Position numbers and translations under genes: made by a program
The notes under the pieces: generated by a model
Database searches by the model: none
Seen by the model: the letters and a program-made list of their open reading frames with translations, nothing else
Told to the model about the DNA's origin: nothing
Shown: positions 16,705-25,029 of the stretch, one piece after another
How positions within the stretch are numbered: the first letter of the stretch is position 1
How the letters are laid out: each line of letters starts with the position of its first letter
Assembly (NCBI GenBank): GCA_029261405.1
Contig: JAJDBK010000056.1
Span: forward strand, 1 to 64,000
Source of the DNA: Nitrospinaceae bacterium
GTDB taxonomy: Bacteria > Nitrospinota_A > UBA7883 > JAJDBK01
Reading direction: 5' to 3'
DNA: 64,000 nt

Positions 16705-17949
16705 ATGAATGTAAAAGCGAGCGAAAGTTATATACAAGGTCTCTTCTCAGAGCGGATCGGAGGGGAGAGCTTCGGCAAGGATACAGCCATATACAAGTTT
16801 GAGAAGATCAAAAGAGCCAAAAAAGCGGCTATTAACGCCAATCCGGGGGTGGAACTGATCGACATGGGAGTCGGGGAGCCGGACGAAATGGCTTTCCCGG
16901 AGGTGGTTTCAACACTTCAGGCGGAATCGGCGAAACCTGAGAACCGGGGCTACGCCGATAACGGTGTTCAGGATTTCAAGGACGCGGCGGTCCGTTACAT
17001 GAAGAATGTCTTTGGTGTGGAGGGGCTTGACCCGGCGACGGAGATAAATCACGCCATCGGCTCGAAACCTGCGCTTGCCATGTTTCCGCTGGCGTTCATA
17101 AACAGTGGCGACATCATGGCCCAGACGGTACCAGGCTACCCTGTCACCGCCACTCACACGAAATACCTTGGGGGCAAGGTCGTCAACCTGCCGCTTACCG
17201 CAAATAACGGTTTTCTACCTGACCTTGACACAATCGAAGATCCGGGGAGCCTGAAACTTCTTTACATTAACTACCCGAACAACCCCACAGGAGCTCAGGC
17301 TACGCCGCAGTTTTATGAGAAGGTCGTAAGGTTCGCCTCCGAAAACAATATTGTGGTGATCCAGGACGCGGCCTACTCGGCGCTGACTTATAGCTCGAAA
17401 CCATACTCTTTTTTATCCGTGGACGGCGCCAAGGATGTGGGGGTGGAGATACACTCTCTCTCCAAAGCGTACAACATGACCGGATGGCGTCTCGCTTTTG
17501 TCACTGGGAACAGGCTGGTGGTCAACGCTTTCGCCAATGTGAAAGACAACTGTGACTCCGGCCAGTTTATCGCCATCCAGAAAGCGGGAGTCACCGCCCT
17601 TGACAACCCTCGGATCACTGAAGAGATCAAGGGAAAATACGAACGAAGATTAAAACTGCTGGTCAACGCATTAAACGGCGCCGGATTTCGCGCCTCAATG
17701 CCGGGAGGTACCTTCTACCTCTATATGCAGGCGCCAAAAGCTATCGAAGGCGGCCCCGAATTCGCCACTGCTGAAGATTTTTCACAATGGCTGATAGCTG
17801 AAAAATTGATTTCCACGGTACCGTGGGATGACGCAGGGCGGTTTGTTCGTTTCTCAGTTACTTTCGCCGCCAAAGGGGTGGAAGAAGAAGAGCGGGTAAT
17901 GAAAGAGATCGGAAACAGGCTCACCGGCCTGAACCTTATCTTCGATTAA
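16705..17949 (+). CDS. dapL: LL-diaminopimelate aminotransferase
   Basis: PLP-dependent class I/II aminotransferase that converts tetrahydrodipicolinate plus glutamate to LL-diaminopimelate, a one-step shortcut to the lysine and peptidoglycan precursor. Evidence: the DMGVGEPDEMAFP N-terminal block typical of DapL, NYPNNPTGA, the cofactor Lys in SLSKAYNMTGWR, and the C-terminal Arg region RFVRFSV. Start taken at ATG 16705 with AAGGAG at 16686-16691, giving 414 aa, the usual length; an upstream in-frame start would add an unconserved 39 residues. folK follows after two bases. Aspartate or alanine transaminase activity is the alternative. Confidence 0.85.
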   Translation: MNVKASESYIQGLFSERIGGESFGKDTAIYKFEKIKRAKKAAINANPGVELIDMGVGEPDEMAFPEVVSTLQAESAKPENRGYADNGVQDFKDAAVRYMKNVFGVEGLDPATEINHAIGSKPALAMFPLAFINSGDIMAQTVPGYPVTATHTKYLGGKVVNLPLTANNGFLPDLDTIEDPGSLKLLYINYPNNPTGAQATPQFYEKVVRFASENNIVVIQDAAYSALTYSSKPYSFLSVDGAKDVGVEIHSLSKAYNMTGWRLAFVTGNRLVVNAFANVKDNCDSGQFIAIQKAGVTALDNPRITEEIKGKYERRLKLLVNALNGAGFRASMPGGTFYLYMQAPKAIEGGPEFATAEDFSQWLIAEKLISTVPWDDAGRFVRFSVTFAAKGVEEEERVMKEIGNRLTGLNLIFD

Positions 17950-17951
17950 TA

Positions 17952-18440
17952 GTGGCAAAAGTATTTCTCGGCCTCGGCGCAAACGAAGGGGACACCGTGG
18001 GTAATGTCATTATGGCCATCGGCGCCATACTCGAAACTGACGGTGTTTCGCCTTTGGGAGCGGGATCGTATTACGAAACCGAACCTGTGGGAAATGAAGA
18101 TCAGGAGTGGTTTCTGAACACCGCCATCGCAATATCGACCACTCTGCCCCCGGAAAAACTTCTCGACCGGATAAAGGAGATCGAAACCGCGATGGGAAGA
18201 AAAGAGACCGGTAGATGGGGGCCGAGGGAGATCGATATAGATATCCTTTTCTACGACGATCTGGTTATGGATACCGACCGGCTTACCATTCCTCACAAGG
18301 AGTCGGCGAAACGGCGGTTTGTTCTACAGCCGGTATCCGATATCGACCCCACGCTCCTCCACCCTGTGGAGGGGAAGACCGTTTCCGAGTTGTTAAAAGA
18401 GCTACCTGAAAATGGGCAGTCAATGAGGCTTGCAGGTTGA
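17952..18440 (+). CDS. folK: 2-amino-4-hydroxy-6-hydroxymethyldihydropteridine pyrophosphokinase
   Basis: Transfers pyrophosphate from ATP to hydroxymethyl-dihydropterin in folate synthesis. Family features: N-terminal VFLGLGANEGD, SYYETEPVG, WFLNTAI, and the ATP/Mg signature RWGPREIDIDILFYDD. Length 162 aa is standard. It begins with GTG two bases after dapL and overlaps the TTG of the next gene (TTGA), so it is likely translated by coupling. folP and folB are not in the window. Confidence 0.94.
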   Translation: MAKVFLGLGANEGDTVGNVIMAIGAILETDGVSPLGAGSYYETEPVGNEDQEWFLNTAIAISTTLPPEKLLDRIKEIETAMGRKETGRWGPREIDIDILFYDDLVMDTDRLTIPHKESAKRRFVLQPVSDIDPTLLHPVEGKTVSELLKELPENGQSMRLAG

Positions 18441-19072
18441 AGAAAAACTACATGGCTATCGATGGCCCCATCGGCGTTGGGAAAAGTTCTCTGGCCAAAC
18501 TGCTGTGCGAAAGGCTTGCCGGCACTCCGGTCTTCGAGAAGGTGGAAGAAAACCCGTTTCTGGCCGATTTTTATAAGGACGCAAAAGGAAGCGCATTCCA
18601 GACCCAGATCTTTTTTCTCATCTCCCGGTACAAACAGTTGACCGGGCATGCGTTGGGCAATCCTGCCAGCGTGATGGTGTGCGACTACCTCTTCGAGCGT
18701 GATCTCGTTTTCGCCAAACTAAACCTCAATGAGCATGAGTACCAGATGTACATGGAGATCTACTCCCTGCTCAAGGAGAAAATTCCGGCGCCCGACCTGA
18801 TCGTCTACCTCCAGGCCGATACCGACTCCCTGATGAAAAGGATAAAAAAGCGGCAAAGAGTGATCGAAAAAGGGGTCACAAGAAAATATATCGAAAAGGT
18901 CAATACAGCCTTCAACGATTTTTTCTTCAACTACAAACCGGGTCCACTCCTTATCATCAATACCAGCCAGATAGATTTTGTAAATAACGAAGGTGACCTT
19001 GACAATCTTCTGCAAAAAATCGGCGGAGACATCAGGGGGGTCGAGTATTTCAACCCGATAAGTTCGACCTGA
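18437..19072 (+). CDS. Deoxynucleoside kinase family protein
   Basis: Phosphorylates deoxynucleosides in the salvage pathway (dAdo/dGuo kinase type). P-loop IDGPIGVGKSSLAK is near the N-terminus, followed by EKVEENPFL, the substrate-pocket stretch VCDYLFERDLVFA (family D/ERS-like), DLIVYLQAD and the LID RIKKRQR. Length 211 aa matches bacterial dNK/dAK enzymes. Adjacent folK-dNK genes are common in deltaproteobacterial and Leptospira-type genomes as I recall. Start TTG 18437 overlaps folK; ATG 18452 is the alternative and keeps the P-loop. Confidence 0.88.
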   Translation: MKKNYMAIDGPIGVGKSSLAKLLCERLAGTPVFEKVEENPFLADFYKDAKGSAFQTQIFFLISRYKQLTGHALGNPASVMVCDYLFERDLVFAKLNLNEHEYQMYMEIYSLLKEKIPAPDLIVYLQADTDSLMKRIKKRQRVIEKGVTRKYIEKVNTAFNDFFFNYKPGPLLIINTSQIDFVNNEGDLDNLLQKIGGDIRGVEYFNPISST

Positions 19073-19142
19073 TCTAATTTTCGTTTGCCTGATGGGTAGG
19101 GCGGTAGTATCATTGATGTTTCGCCGGGATCGTCTGTGAGAT

Positions 19143-19219
19143 GACCGGGACGAAGTTACTGTTGATTTGAAATTTGGTAAAAACGCTTGGATCTGTGGCG
19201 TATGCAGACCGGGACGAAG
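19143..19219. repeat. 13-bp direct repeat upstream of panB
   Basis: GACCGGGACGAAG occurs at 19143-19155 and 19207-19219 in the 229-bp gap between the kinase gene and panB. No gene is seen in that gap. It could be a paired binding site or leftover of a decayed sequence. Confidence 0.35.
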
Positions 19220-19301
19220 ACTTGCCGCCAGGTTTGCCCCTGCCGTATATCTCCATATCCCTGTCGAATAATCCGCCCCATTTGACCGACTGGAGATTGA
19301 T

Positions 19302-20156
19302 ATGGCCAAAACCGTAACCGTCGATACCCTCCGCAGGATGAAAACCGACGGTGAGAAAATCACCGCCCTCACCGCTTATGACCATTCGTTCGCTCACCTT
19401 GTCGATAAGGCGGGTGTGGACGTGGTCCTTGTAGGCGATTCTCTCGGCATGGTTTTTCGGGGGGAAGAGAACACACTTAACGTTACGGTGGAGGATGTCG
19501 CCTACCACACAAGAGCCGTGAAAAACGGGATATCCCGCGCCTTCCTGGTGGCGGATATGCCTTTTCTTTCGTTCCAGATAAGCGAGGAGGAGACCCTTCA
19601 GAACGCCGGAACCCTGATCCGGGAGGGGGCGCAAGCGGTCAAACTGGAAGGGGCCTCAAAGCAGGTTCTGCTCTTCACCGAAAGGCTGATTGAAACCGGT
19701 GTTCCTGTGATGGGACACGTTGGACTTACCCCTCAGTCGATCCACCAGTTGGGCGGGTTCAAAATCCAGGGCAAACAGCTTGAAACAGCGAAGAAAATCA
19801 CCCGACAGGCTATCGACCTGCAAAACGCCGGAGCTTTCGCCGTGGTGCTGGAGTGTATTCCAGCGGACCTTGCCGGGGAGATAACATCGATACTGAGGAT
19901 TCCAACCATCGGCATAGGCGCCGGACCTGACTGCGATGGCCAGATACTGGTTATTAACGACCTGCTCGGTCTGACCAGCGGTTTCCGCCCGAAATTCGTC
20001 AAACAATACGTCGATCTGGGTGATATAGTCGAAAAAGCGATAAAAGAGTATGTGTCGGAAACGCAAAACGGCGTTTTCCCGAACGACTCCCAAACATATA
20101 AACGCTCCGAAACCGGGCAAAAAATTCTGGTCAACAGAAAAGAGAGGGGTGAATGA
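19302..20156 (+). CDS. panB: 3-methyl-2-oxobutanoate hydroxymethyltransferase
   Basis: First step of pantothenate synthesis: adds a hydroxymethyl group from methylene-THF to alpha-ketoisovalerate, in a Mg-dependent TIM barrel. Visible motifs: ALTAYDHSFAHLVDKAG, VLVGDSLGMVF (Mg ligand Asp), MPFLSFQ, VKLEGA, PVMGHVGLTPQS (catalytic and substrate-binding region) and IGIGAGPDCDGQILV. Length 284 aa is slightly long but normal. panC and panD are absent here, but coaX and coaBC lie within 5 kb, forming a scattered CoA set. Its stop overlaps the next start (ATGA). Confidence 0.96.
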   Translation: MAKTVTVDTLRRMKTDGEKITALTAYDHSFAHLVDKAGVDVVLVGDSLGMVFRGEENTLNVTVEDVAYHTRAVKNGISRAFLVADMPFLSFQISEEETLQNAGTLIREGAQAVKLEGASKQVLLFTERLIETGVPVMGHVGLTPQSIHQLGGFKIQGKQLETAKKITRQAIDLQNAGAFAVVLECIPADLAGEITSILRIPTIGIGAGPDCDGQILVINDLLGLTSGFRPKFVKQYVDLGDIVEKAIKEYVSETQNGVFPNDSQTYKRSETGQKILVNRKERGE

Positions 20157-20740
20157 AAGTGAATACTGTTTCAGAAGTTTACAGGTGGATCGCCGTGGCT
20201 GTTCTGGCGTTTATCCCGCTCCCCTCTGGCGCTTATGCGGAGAAACCTGAATATATCGGCAATGAATCGTGCAAAAAATGTCACGAGAAACTCTTCGCAA
20301 GCTGGGAGAAGAGCGTTCACGCACAGGCGTTTGTCCTTCTGAAACCGAAAGTTCGGGGCAAACATAAAGAAGAGGCTAAACTCAAAATCGACACCGATTA
20401 TCAAGGGGACAAGTCGTGTATGCCGTGTCATGTGACCGGCCTTGATAATGGCGGTTTCTCTTTTGATGATCCGAAGGACGAATGGAAAGGGATCGGGTGT
20501 GAGGAGTGCCACGGTGGCGCCGAGAAATGGCTTGCGATCCACGACAGGAAAAGCCTGAAACGGCGTGAACGCAAACTGAAACAAGCGGGGCTCATACAGC
20601 CTTTCGACGGACAAACAGTCTGTCTGCGCTGTCACGGAAACCAGAACAGCCCGTATAAATACAGGGATCTCGAAAGGGACCGCGACTGGACCAGTATGGA
20701 GTTCGCCGAAAGTTACCATATATTGCCGGAGCCGAAATAA
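20153..20740 (+). CDS. Tetraheme cytochrome c (c554-like)
   Basis: Periplasmic electron carrier with a Sec signal peptide (hydrophobic core AVAVLAFIPLPSGAYA) and four CxxCH sites: CKKCH (about residue 40), CMPCH (89), CEECH (115) and CLRCH (157). The pattern CKKCH...W..S.HA resembles the cytochrome c554 family, whose members occur in nitrogen- and sulfur-oxidising and metal-reducing bacteria. ATG overlaps the panB stop by four bases, so it is cotranslated with a CoA-biosynthesis gene although it has no evident metabolic link to it. Length 195 aa. Physiological partner unknown. Confidence 0.9.
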   Translation: MKVNTVSEVYRWIAVAVLAFIPLPSGAYAEKPEYIGNESCKKCHEKLFASWEKSVHAQAFVLLKPKVRGKHKEEAKLKIDTDYQGDKSCMPCHVTGLDNGGFSFDDPKDEWKGIGCEECHGGAEKWLAIHDRKSLKRRERKLKQAGLIQPFDGQTVCLRCHGNQNSPYKYRDLERDRDWTSMEFAESYHILPEPK

Positions 20741-20742
20741 GG

Positions 20743-21528
20743 TTGTCGTTTTTCAATGAGGACCTTTATCGGGGTCCGCTTTCGACTGAGAAACTCGGAC
20801 GAAGGCTCACTACCCTTGCCGAGACAGGCTCGACCAACACATATCTTGGCGACACCCTGAAGAGGGAGGAGGGGACCGGCCTCCTTGTTGTGGCGGAACA
20901 TCAGTCGGCGGGGCGGGGCCGTTTCGGTCGCAAATGGATCAGTCCGCCCGGCGAAAATCTGACTTTTTCGTTCGCCTGGGAGATTCCACAGAACCTTGAA
21001 CAACCGGGTGTTGTGACACTGGCGGTCGGGCTGGCGCTGGCGGTCACGGCGAAAAGTTTTGGAGTCAATGCGTCGCTGAAATATCCGAATGATCTGCTTG
21101 CGCATGGCAAAAAGCTGGCGGGCATATTAACGGAGTTGAAAAATGAGAGCGAAAAACGGTGGGCCGTAATAGGTGTCGGTTTGAATGTCAACACCCGCCC
21201 TGATCGGTTTCCGGATGAACTGAATAATCTGGCAACATCTTTTTACATCGAAAAAGGAGAGGAAGTTAAAAGGGAGATGGCGCTTGCCCTCTTCATGAAC
21301 AACGCGGAGAAAAGACTCGACACCTTGCGCCGGTCCGGTATTTCGGCTCTTGCGGATGAATATCGCCGACACTGCTCCATATCTGGTCGTACGGTTACGG
21401 TAATGGTGGATGGCTCCCAGGTCGCCGGTGTGGCCGACGGGATAGATGATACCGGGGCGCTTATGGTGACAAAAGAGGACGGTGATATGGTTGCGGTGAT
21501 TGCTGGAGAGGTAACATTTAACCGATGA
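20743..21528 (+). CDS. birA: Biotin--[acetyl-CoA-carboxylase] ligase
   Basis: Activates biotin with ATP and attaches it to the carrier lysine of biotin-dependent carboxylases. The catalytic domain is complete: STNTYL, the biotinyl-AMP loop GRGRFGRKW, LKYPNDLLAHGKKLAGILTE and GVGLNVN, followed by the small C-terminal SH3-like domain. There is no N-terminal helix-turn-helix, so it cannot act as a biotin repressor like E. coli BirA. The start is a TTG with AAGG directly before it, two bases after the cytochrome stop. It overlaps coaX by four bases; the birA-coaX pair is widespread. Confidence 0.94.
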   Translation: MSFFNEDLYRGPLSTEKLGRRLTTLAETGSTNTYLGDTLKREEGTGLLVVAEHQSAGRGRFGRKWISPPGENLTFSFAWEIPQNLEQPGVVTLAVGLALAVTAKSFGVNASLKYPNDLLAHGKKLAGILTELKNESEKRWAVIGVGLNVNTRPDRFPDELNNLATSFYIEKGEEVKREMALALFMNNAEKRLDTLRRSGISALADEYRRHCSISGRTVTVMVDGSQVAGVADGIDDTGALMVTKEDGDMVAVIAGEVTFNR

Positions 21529-22298
21529 AAGGGACGCTTCTTGTCGTTGATGTAGGGAACACCCATATCGTGTTGGGTGTCTACGATGGCGAAAAACTGC
21601 TGGCTCACTGGCGACTCGATACCCGTCAGAAACGGACAGAAGATGAGATGGCGGTGATTTTAAACCAGCTTTTTGCCATGCGGGGGCTTTCGCTTGCGTC
21701 GATCAAGGATGTCGCCGTATCGTGCGTGGCGCCGAGGATAATGCCGATGATAACCGCCTTTTGCCAAAGCGCATTCGGTTGCAAGCCGCTTGTGGTGGGG
21801 CCGGGTGTGAAAACCGGTGTTGTCATCAACGTCGATAACCCGAAAGAAGTGGGCGCAGACCGGATCGCCAACGTCGCGGGCGCCTTGACCAGCGATAAAC
21901 CCCCGATGATCCTGGTCGATTTTGGCACCGCCATAACCATTGACGCCGTATCGAAAAAGGGGGAGTACCTGGGTGGGGCGATAATTCCGGGAGTCCACCT
22001 TTCGCTCAATGCGTTAAGACAAAAAGCGGCGAGATTACCGGAGATAACCTTCTCGGAGCCGTCCGGTGTCATAGGCCGTAACACGGTCCACTCGATGCAA
22101 TCGGGAGCTTTTTACGGATACGCCTGTATGGTGGACGGAATGGTTGCAAGGATGATTAAAGAACTGGGAGGCGCCTCAACCGTCATAGCCACCGGCGGAG
22201 AGGCGAAACTTGTGGCCCCGGCCTCTTCGACGATAACCCGGGTCAGGGAGCATCTGACCCTGGAAGGCCTGAAGGCGATATACGAAAAGAATCGTTAA
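21525..22298 (+). CDS. coaX: Type III pantothenate kinase
   Basis: Phosphorylates pantothenate, the first committed step of CoA synthesis; ASKHA-fold kinase that is not feedback-inhibited by CoA and needs a monovalent cation. Motifs: phosphate-1 LLVVDVGNTHIVLGVYD, RTEDEM, GADRIANVAGAL, the phosphate-2 and catalytic Asp region ILVDFGTAITID, and GGAIIPGVHLS. Length 257 aa is standard. ATG overlaps the birA stop (ATGA). Together with panB upstream and coaBC downstream it covers several steps from ketoisovalerate to phosphopantetheine. Confidence 0.96.
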   Translation: MKGTLLVVDVGNTHIVLGVYDGEKLLAHWRLDTRQKRTEDEMAVILNQLFAMRGLSLASIKDVAVSCVAPRIMPMITAFCQSAFGCKPLVVGPGVKTGVVINVDNPKEVGADRIANVAGALTSDKPPMILVDFGTAITIDAVSKKGEYLGGAIIPGVHLSLNALRQKAARLPEITFSEPSGVIGRNTVHSMQSGAFYGYACMVDGMVARMIKELGGASTVIATGGEAKLVAPASSTITRVREHLTLEGLKAIYEKNR

Positions 22299-22310
22299 TC
22301 CGGGTTAATC

Positions 22311-22338
22311 TTGCCATTTTCCGCAGGCGTGTAATAAT
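22311..22338 (+). promoter_or_regulatory. Promoter of the FlgO-like lipoprotein gene
   Basis: TTGCCA (22311-22316) and AATAAT (22333-22338) are spaced by 16 bases, and the -10 ends nine bases before the ATG at 22348. As at def and the TonB-like gene, the transcript would have almost no leader. Confidence 0.45.
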
Positions 22339-22347
22339 GTCACGATT

Positions 22348-22908
22348 ATGATGAAAAGAAACCTTCTGTTGATTCTGGCGCCGGTATTGATGACACTTGT
22401 CTCCTGCGCCAACCTTCTTGTGGAGGCTGGTCTCAAGGAAGAGCCGATACCGGTTACCAACTCAACCTACTACAACCAACAGATGAGCAAACTGCTCTCT
22501 GAAGTGAAGAAAAACCGTTCACGATCCTTCAGGAAAGCGGCGGTTCTCGATTTTGTCAATTCCGATGGACAGACCTCGGAGCTTGGCAAATACCTCGGAA
22601 TCAAATTCAGACAGATCGCTGTGTCGGAGAACCAGTTCGGAGTCATTCCCCAGGGACAGGTGGAGGCCGCCATGGCTAATCTGAAAATCCGCTTTACAGG
22701 AAGCCTCACAGAAGAAGAGACCCGAATGCTCGGAGCGGAGGTGGGCGCCGACGCCATTATCACAGGCGTCCTTGCCGACCTGCAGAAAGGAAGCGATGTC
22801 GATCTTACGGTTAAGGCTCTGCAGACTTCATCAGCGGAGATGATTTCGGCGGCCAGCGTCGAGATATACCGGTCAAAACAGGTCCAGACGCTTTTGTCGC
22901 AGTTCTGA
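22348..22908 (+). CDS. FlgO-like outer-membrane lipoprotein
   Basis: 186 aa with a lipoprotein signal peptide ending in the lipobox LVSC (Cys about 20). The mature part carries a FlgO/CsgG-like domain: RKAAVLDFVNSDGQTSELGKYLG, where this family has 'iAvldF...g..s.lg.ylae', then VIPQGQVEAAMANL and ADAIITGVLADL. FlgO proteins assist flagellar outer-membrane structures in vibrios, but many homologues occur away from flagellar genes, as here, so the role is open. No flagellar gene is in the window. It probably has its own promoter. Confidence 0.72.
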   Translation: MMKRNLLLILAPVLMTLVSCANLLVEAGLKEEPIPVTNSTYYNQQMSKLLSEVKKNRSRSFRKAAVLDFVNSDGQTSELGKYLGIKFRQIAVSENQFGVIPQGQVEAAMANLKIRFTGSLTEEETRMLGAEVGADAIITGVLADLQKGSDVDLTVKALQTSSAEMISAASVEIYRSKQVQTLLSQF

Positions 22909-22920
22909 CCCTTTTTCTTC

Positions 22921-23598
22921 ATGAAAGTAAAAATCTGCGGACAGACTTCTCTGCATGATTGCGAGATCTCTATCGCCCACGGCGCCGATTATCTCGGAGT
23001 GGTGGTAGGTGTAGAATGGTCCGCCCGATCCCAGTCTGTAGAGACCGCCCTCCCCATGTTCGATAAATTCAGGAAAAATACGTTTCTACTGACGTTCAAT
23101 CATAATGTGGACGGTAAGTATATCGATATGCTGGAGCAATTAAACCCATACGCTATACAGCTTACTGGCGCTGAGACACCCTCTATTATTGAGAGGACAA
23201 GGCGAAAAACCTCACGGCCAATATTCAAGTCGATCCACCTGAAGGCTGAAGGGTCGAAGGAAGGTCTGGGGTACGGCAACCCGGTAAGGGCGATAAAAGC
23301 CATGAGCGATTACCTGTCAGCAGGTGTTGACGGATTCGTTCTCGATACAGCCATCAAAGGCATGTACGGCGGCACAGGTGTAAAGAACGACTGGGGAATC
23401 GCAGAGACAATCATAGCCGCCTTCGACGAGCCGATTTTCATTGCCGGTGGAATCGATCCATCGAACGCAAGGGAAGCCTCCGTAATTCCGGGAATCTACG
23501 GCATCGACCTGGCTTCCGGAGTTGAAAAAAAGGAGAAAGGCGTAAAATCAGAAAAGAAAATAACCTCTCTATTCAACGCCATAAAAAACACCCTGTAA
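22921..23598 (+). CDS. trpF: Phosphoribosylanthranilate isomerase-like protein (TrpF family)
   Basis: TIM-barrel isomerase that converts phosphoribosylanthranilate to CdRP in tryptophan synthesis. The catalytic Cys is in KVKICGQT (residue 6) and the catalytic Asp in GFVLDTAIKGMYGGTG. Phosphate-binding segments FIAGGIDPSNA and IDLASGVEKKEKG are intact. It departs from consensus where most TrpF have SPR (WSARS here) and QLHG (QLTG here), and no other trp gene is near. It is therefore either the cell's true TrpF in a dispersed pathway or a paralogue with an altered substrate. Length 225 aa is usual. Confidence 0.75.
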   Translation: MKVKICGQTSLHDCEISIAHGADYLGVVVGVEWSARSQSVETALPMFDKFRKNTFLLTFNHNVDGKYIDMLEQLNPYAIQLTGAETPSIIERTRRKTSRPIFKSIHLKAEGSKEGLGYGNPVRAIKAMSDYLSAGVDGFVLDTAIKGMYGGTGVKNDWGIAETIIAAFDEPIFIAGGIDPSNAREASVIPGIYGIDLASGVEKKEKGVKSEKKITSLFNAIKNTL

Positions 23599-23735
23599 GT
23601 GGCTGGGGTGGCTGGGCCACTGCCTGCTTCGCTGACGCTGGGATTCGGATGACTGATTACGTTCGCTTCGGTAGCGTTCGCTTCGCTCTCTGCCTACGGC
23701 GCCATTTTGATTAAGAAGTGGCTGGGGCCACTGCC
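23599..23735 (+). repeat. Copy B of the ~100-bp 3'-end repeat, with an extra partial head
   Basis: Begins on the base after the trpF stop codon. The GTGGCTGGG head occurs first at 23599, again as GTGGCTGGGCCAC at 23608-23620, and a third time at 23718-23731 after the GGCGCCATT end near 23707. The body (CGCTGACGCTGGGATT, GCTTCGGTAGCG, CTCTCTGCCTACGGCGCCATT) aligns with copies A and C. Confidence 0.8.
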
Positions 23736-23787
23736 ATAATGATCGCCACCTCCGGGAAATTTCGGAAGATTTACGAAGCCCCTCCCC

Positions 23788-25029
23788 ATGACTACGGATA
23801 TAATGTCTGATATGAAAGAGACAACAACCCGACACAGGGTAACACTCTGCGTTACGGGAGGTGTGGCGGCCTATAAGGCGGCTGATATCGCCCGGCGTCT
23901 GCTCGATATGCGTCTCGATGTAAAGGTGATGATGACCGCCAACGCCGAGCGGTTCGTAACACCCCTGACCTTTGAAGCCCTGACAGGGACGCCTGTCATT
24001 CGAGCCAGCCAGTGGCCTGAACCGGGGGAAGGGCCGATGCCCCATATCGACATAGCGCGAGAATCGAAACTGATCCTTGTAGCCCCCGCTACCGCCAATA
24101 TTATCAGTAAGTTCGCCAACGGCGTGGCGGATGATATGATGACAACTACCCTGCTTGCCTCAACCGGCAATGTGCTTATGGCGCCTGCCATGAACACCAA
24201 CATGTACCTCCAACCGCAAATCCAGTCGAATATAGCGAGGCTGAAAAAAGATGGGGTCTCTTTTATCGGTCCGATCTCGGGAGAACTTGCGTGCGGGGTT
24301 GAGGGGGTTGGCAAACTTGCCAGCGTGGAGGAGATTCTTCATGCCGTAAAAGAACGGTTGAACCTCTCTTACGATCTCGCAGGGAAAAAAATAATCGTAA
24401 CAGCTGGCGGTGGCAGGGAACCGATCGACGCCGTCCGTTTCATCGGCAACCGCTCAAGTGGAAAGATGGGGATCGCCATTGCGCGACAGGCGTTCCTGAG
24501 GGGGGCCGATGTTACTCTCATCGCCGCTCATTGCGATGTTCCTCTACCCGAAGATTTTACTGTGGTTCGGGCCATGACAGCCGAAGAGACCCTGAAGGAG
24601 GTCAGGGAACGGTTCGGTGATTGCGACATCCTGATAATGGCTCAGGCTGTGGGCGATTACCGCGTCATGCGCGCGCCAGATTGTAAAGTCAGGACGGAAG
24701 AGAGGATGACCCTCGAACTTGAGTCTAACCCCGATATTCTGGCTCAGATGGGGAAAATCAAAGAAGCGAGGATTCTTGTAGGTTTCGCGGCCCAGACGCA
24801 CAACCTGATTCCTTACGGCAGAGAAAAGCTCAAACGCAAGAACCTCGATATGATTGTGATAAACGATGTGTCACGTTCCGATATAGGGTTCGGGTCGGAG
24901 AGCAACGAAGTCACCGTTCTCAAAGCTGACGGGGAAGAGATAACCTTCGCCAAAGAGAGAAAAGATGTCGTAGCTGTTAAACTTCTTGACCTGATAAAAT
25001 CTGAAATCGACAGGCGAATTGATGCTTAA
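23788..25029 (+). CDS. coaBC: Bifunctional phosphopantothenoylcysteine decarboxylase / phosphopantothenate--cysteine ligase
   Basis: Makes phosphopantetheine from phosphopantothenate and cysteine (CTP- and FMN-dependent). The N-terminal CoaC flavoprotein domain has LCVTGGVAAYKAADI, the catalytic His in MPHIDIARE and the substrate loop APAMNTNMY. The C-terminal CoaB half starts near residue 195 with VTAGGGREPIDAVRFIGN and RSSGKMG, and later KKKNLDMIV-type dimer residues (here KRKNLDMIVINDV). Length 413 aa is standard. In-frame ATGs at 23803 and 23812 are alternative starts. It overlaps the UDG gene by eight bases. Confidence 0.96.
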   Translation: MTTDIMSDMKETTTRHRVTLCVTGGVAAYKAADIARRLLDMRLDVKVMMTANAERFVTPLTFEALTGTPVIRASQWPEPGEGPMPHIDIARESKLILVAPATANIISKFANGVADDMMTTTLLASTGNVLMAPAMNTNMYLQPQIQSNIARLKKDGVSFIGPISGELACGVEGVGKLASVEEILHAVKERLNLSYDLAGKKIIVTAGGGREPIDAVRFIGNRSSGKMGIAIARQAFLRGADVTLIAAHCDVPLPEDFTVVRAMTAEETLKEVRERFGDCDILIMAQAVGDYRVMRAPDCKVRTEERMTLELESNPDILAQMGKIKEARILVGFAAQTHNLIPYGREKLKRKNLDMIVINDVSRSDIGFGSESNEVTVLKADGEEITFAKERKDVVAVKLLDLIKSEIDRRIDA

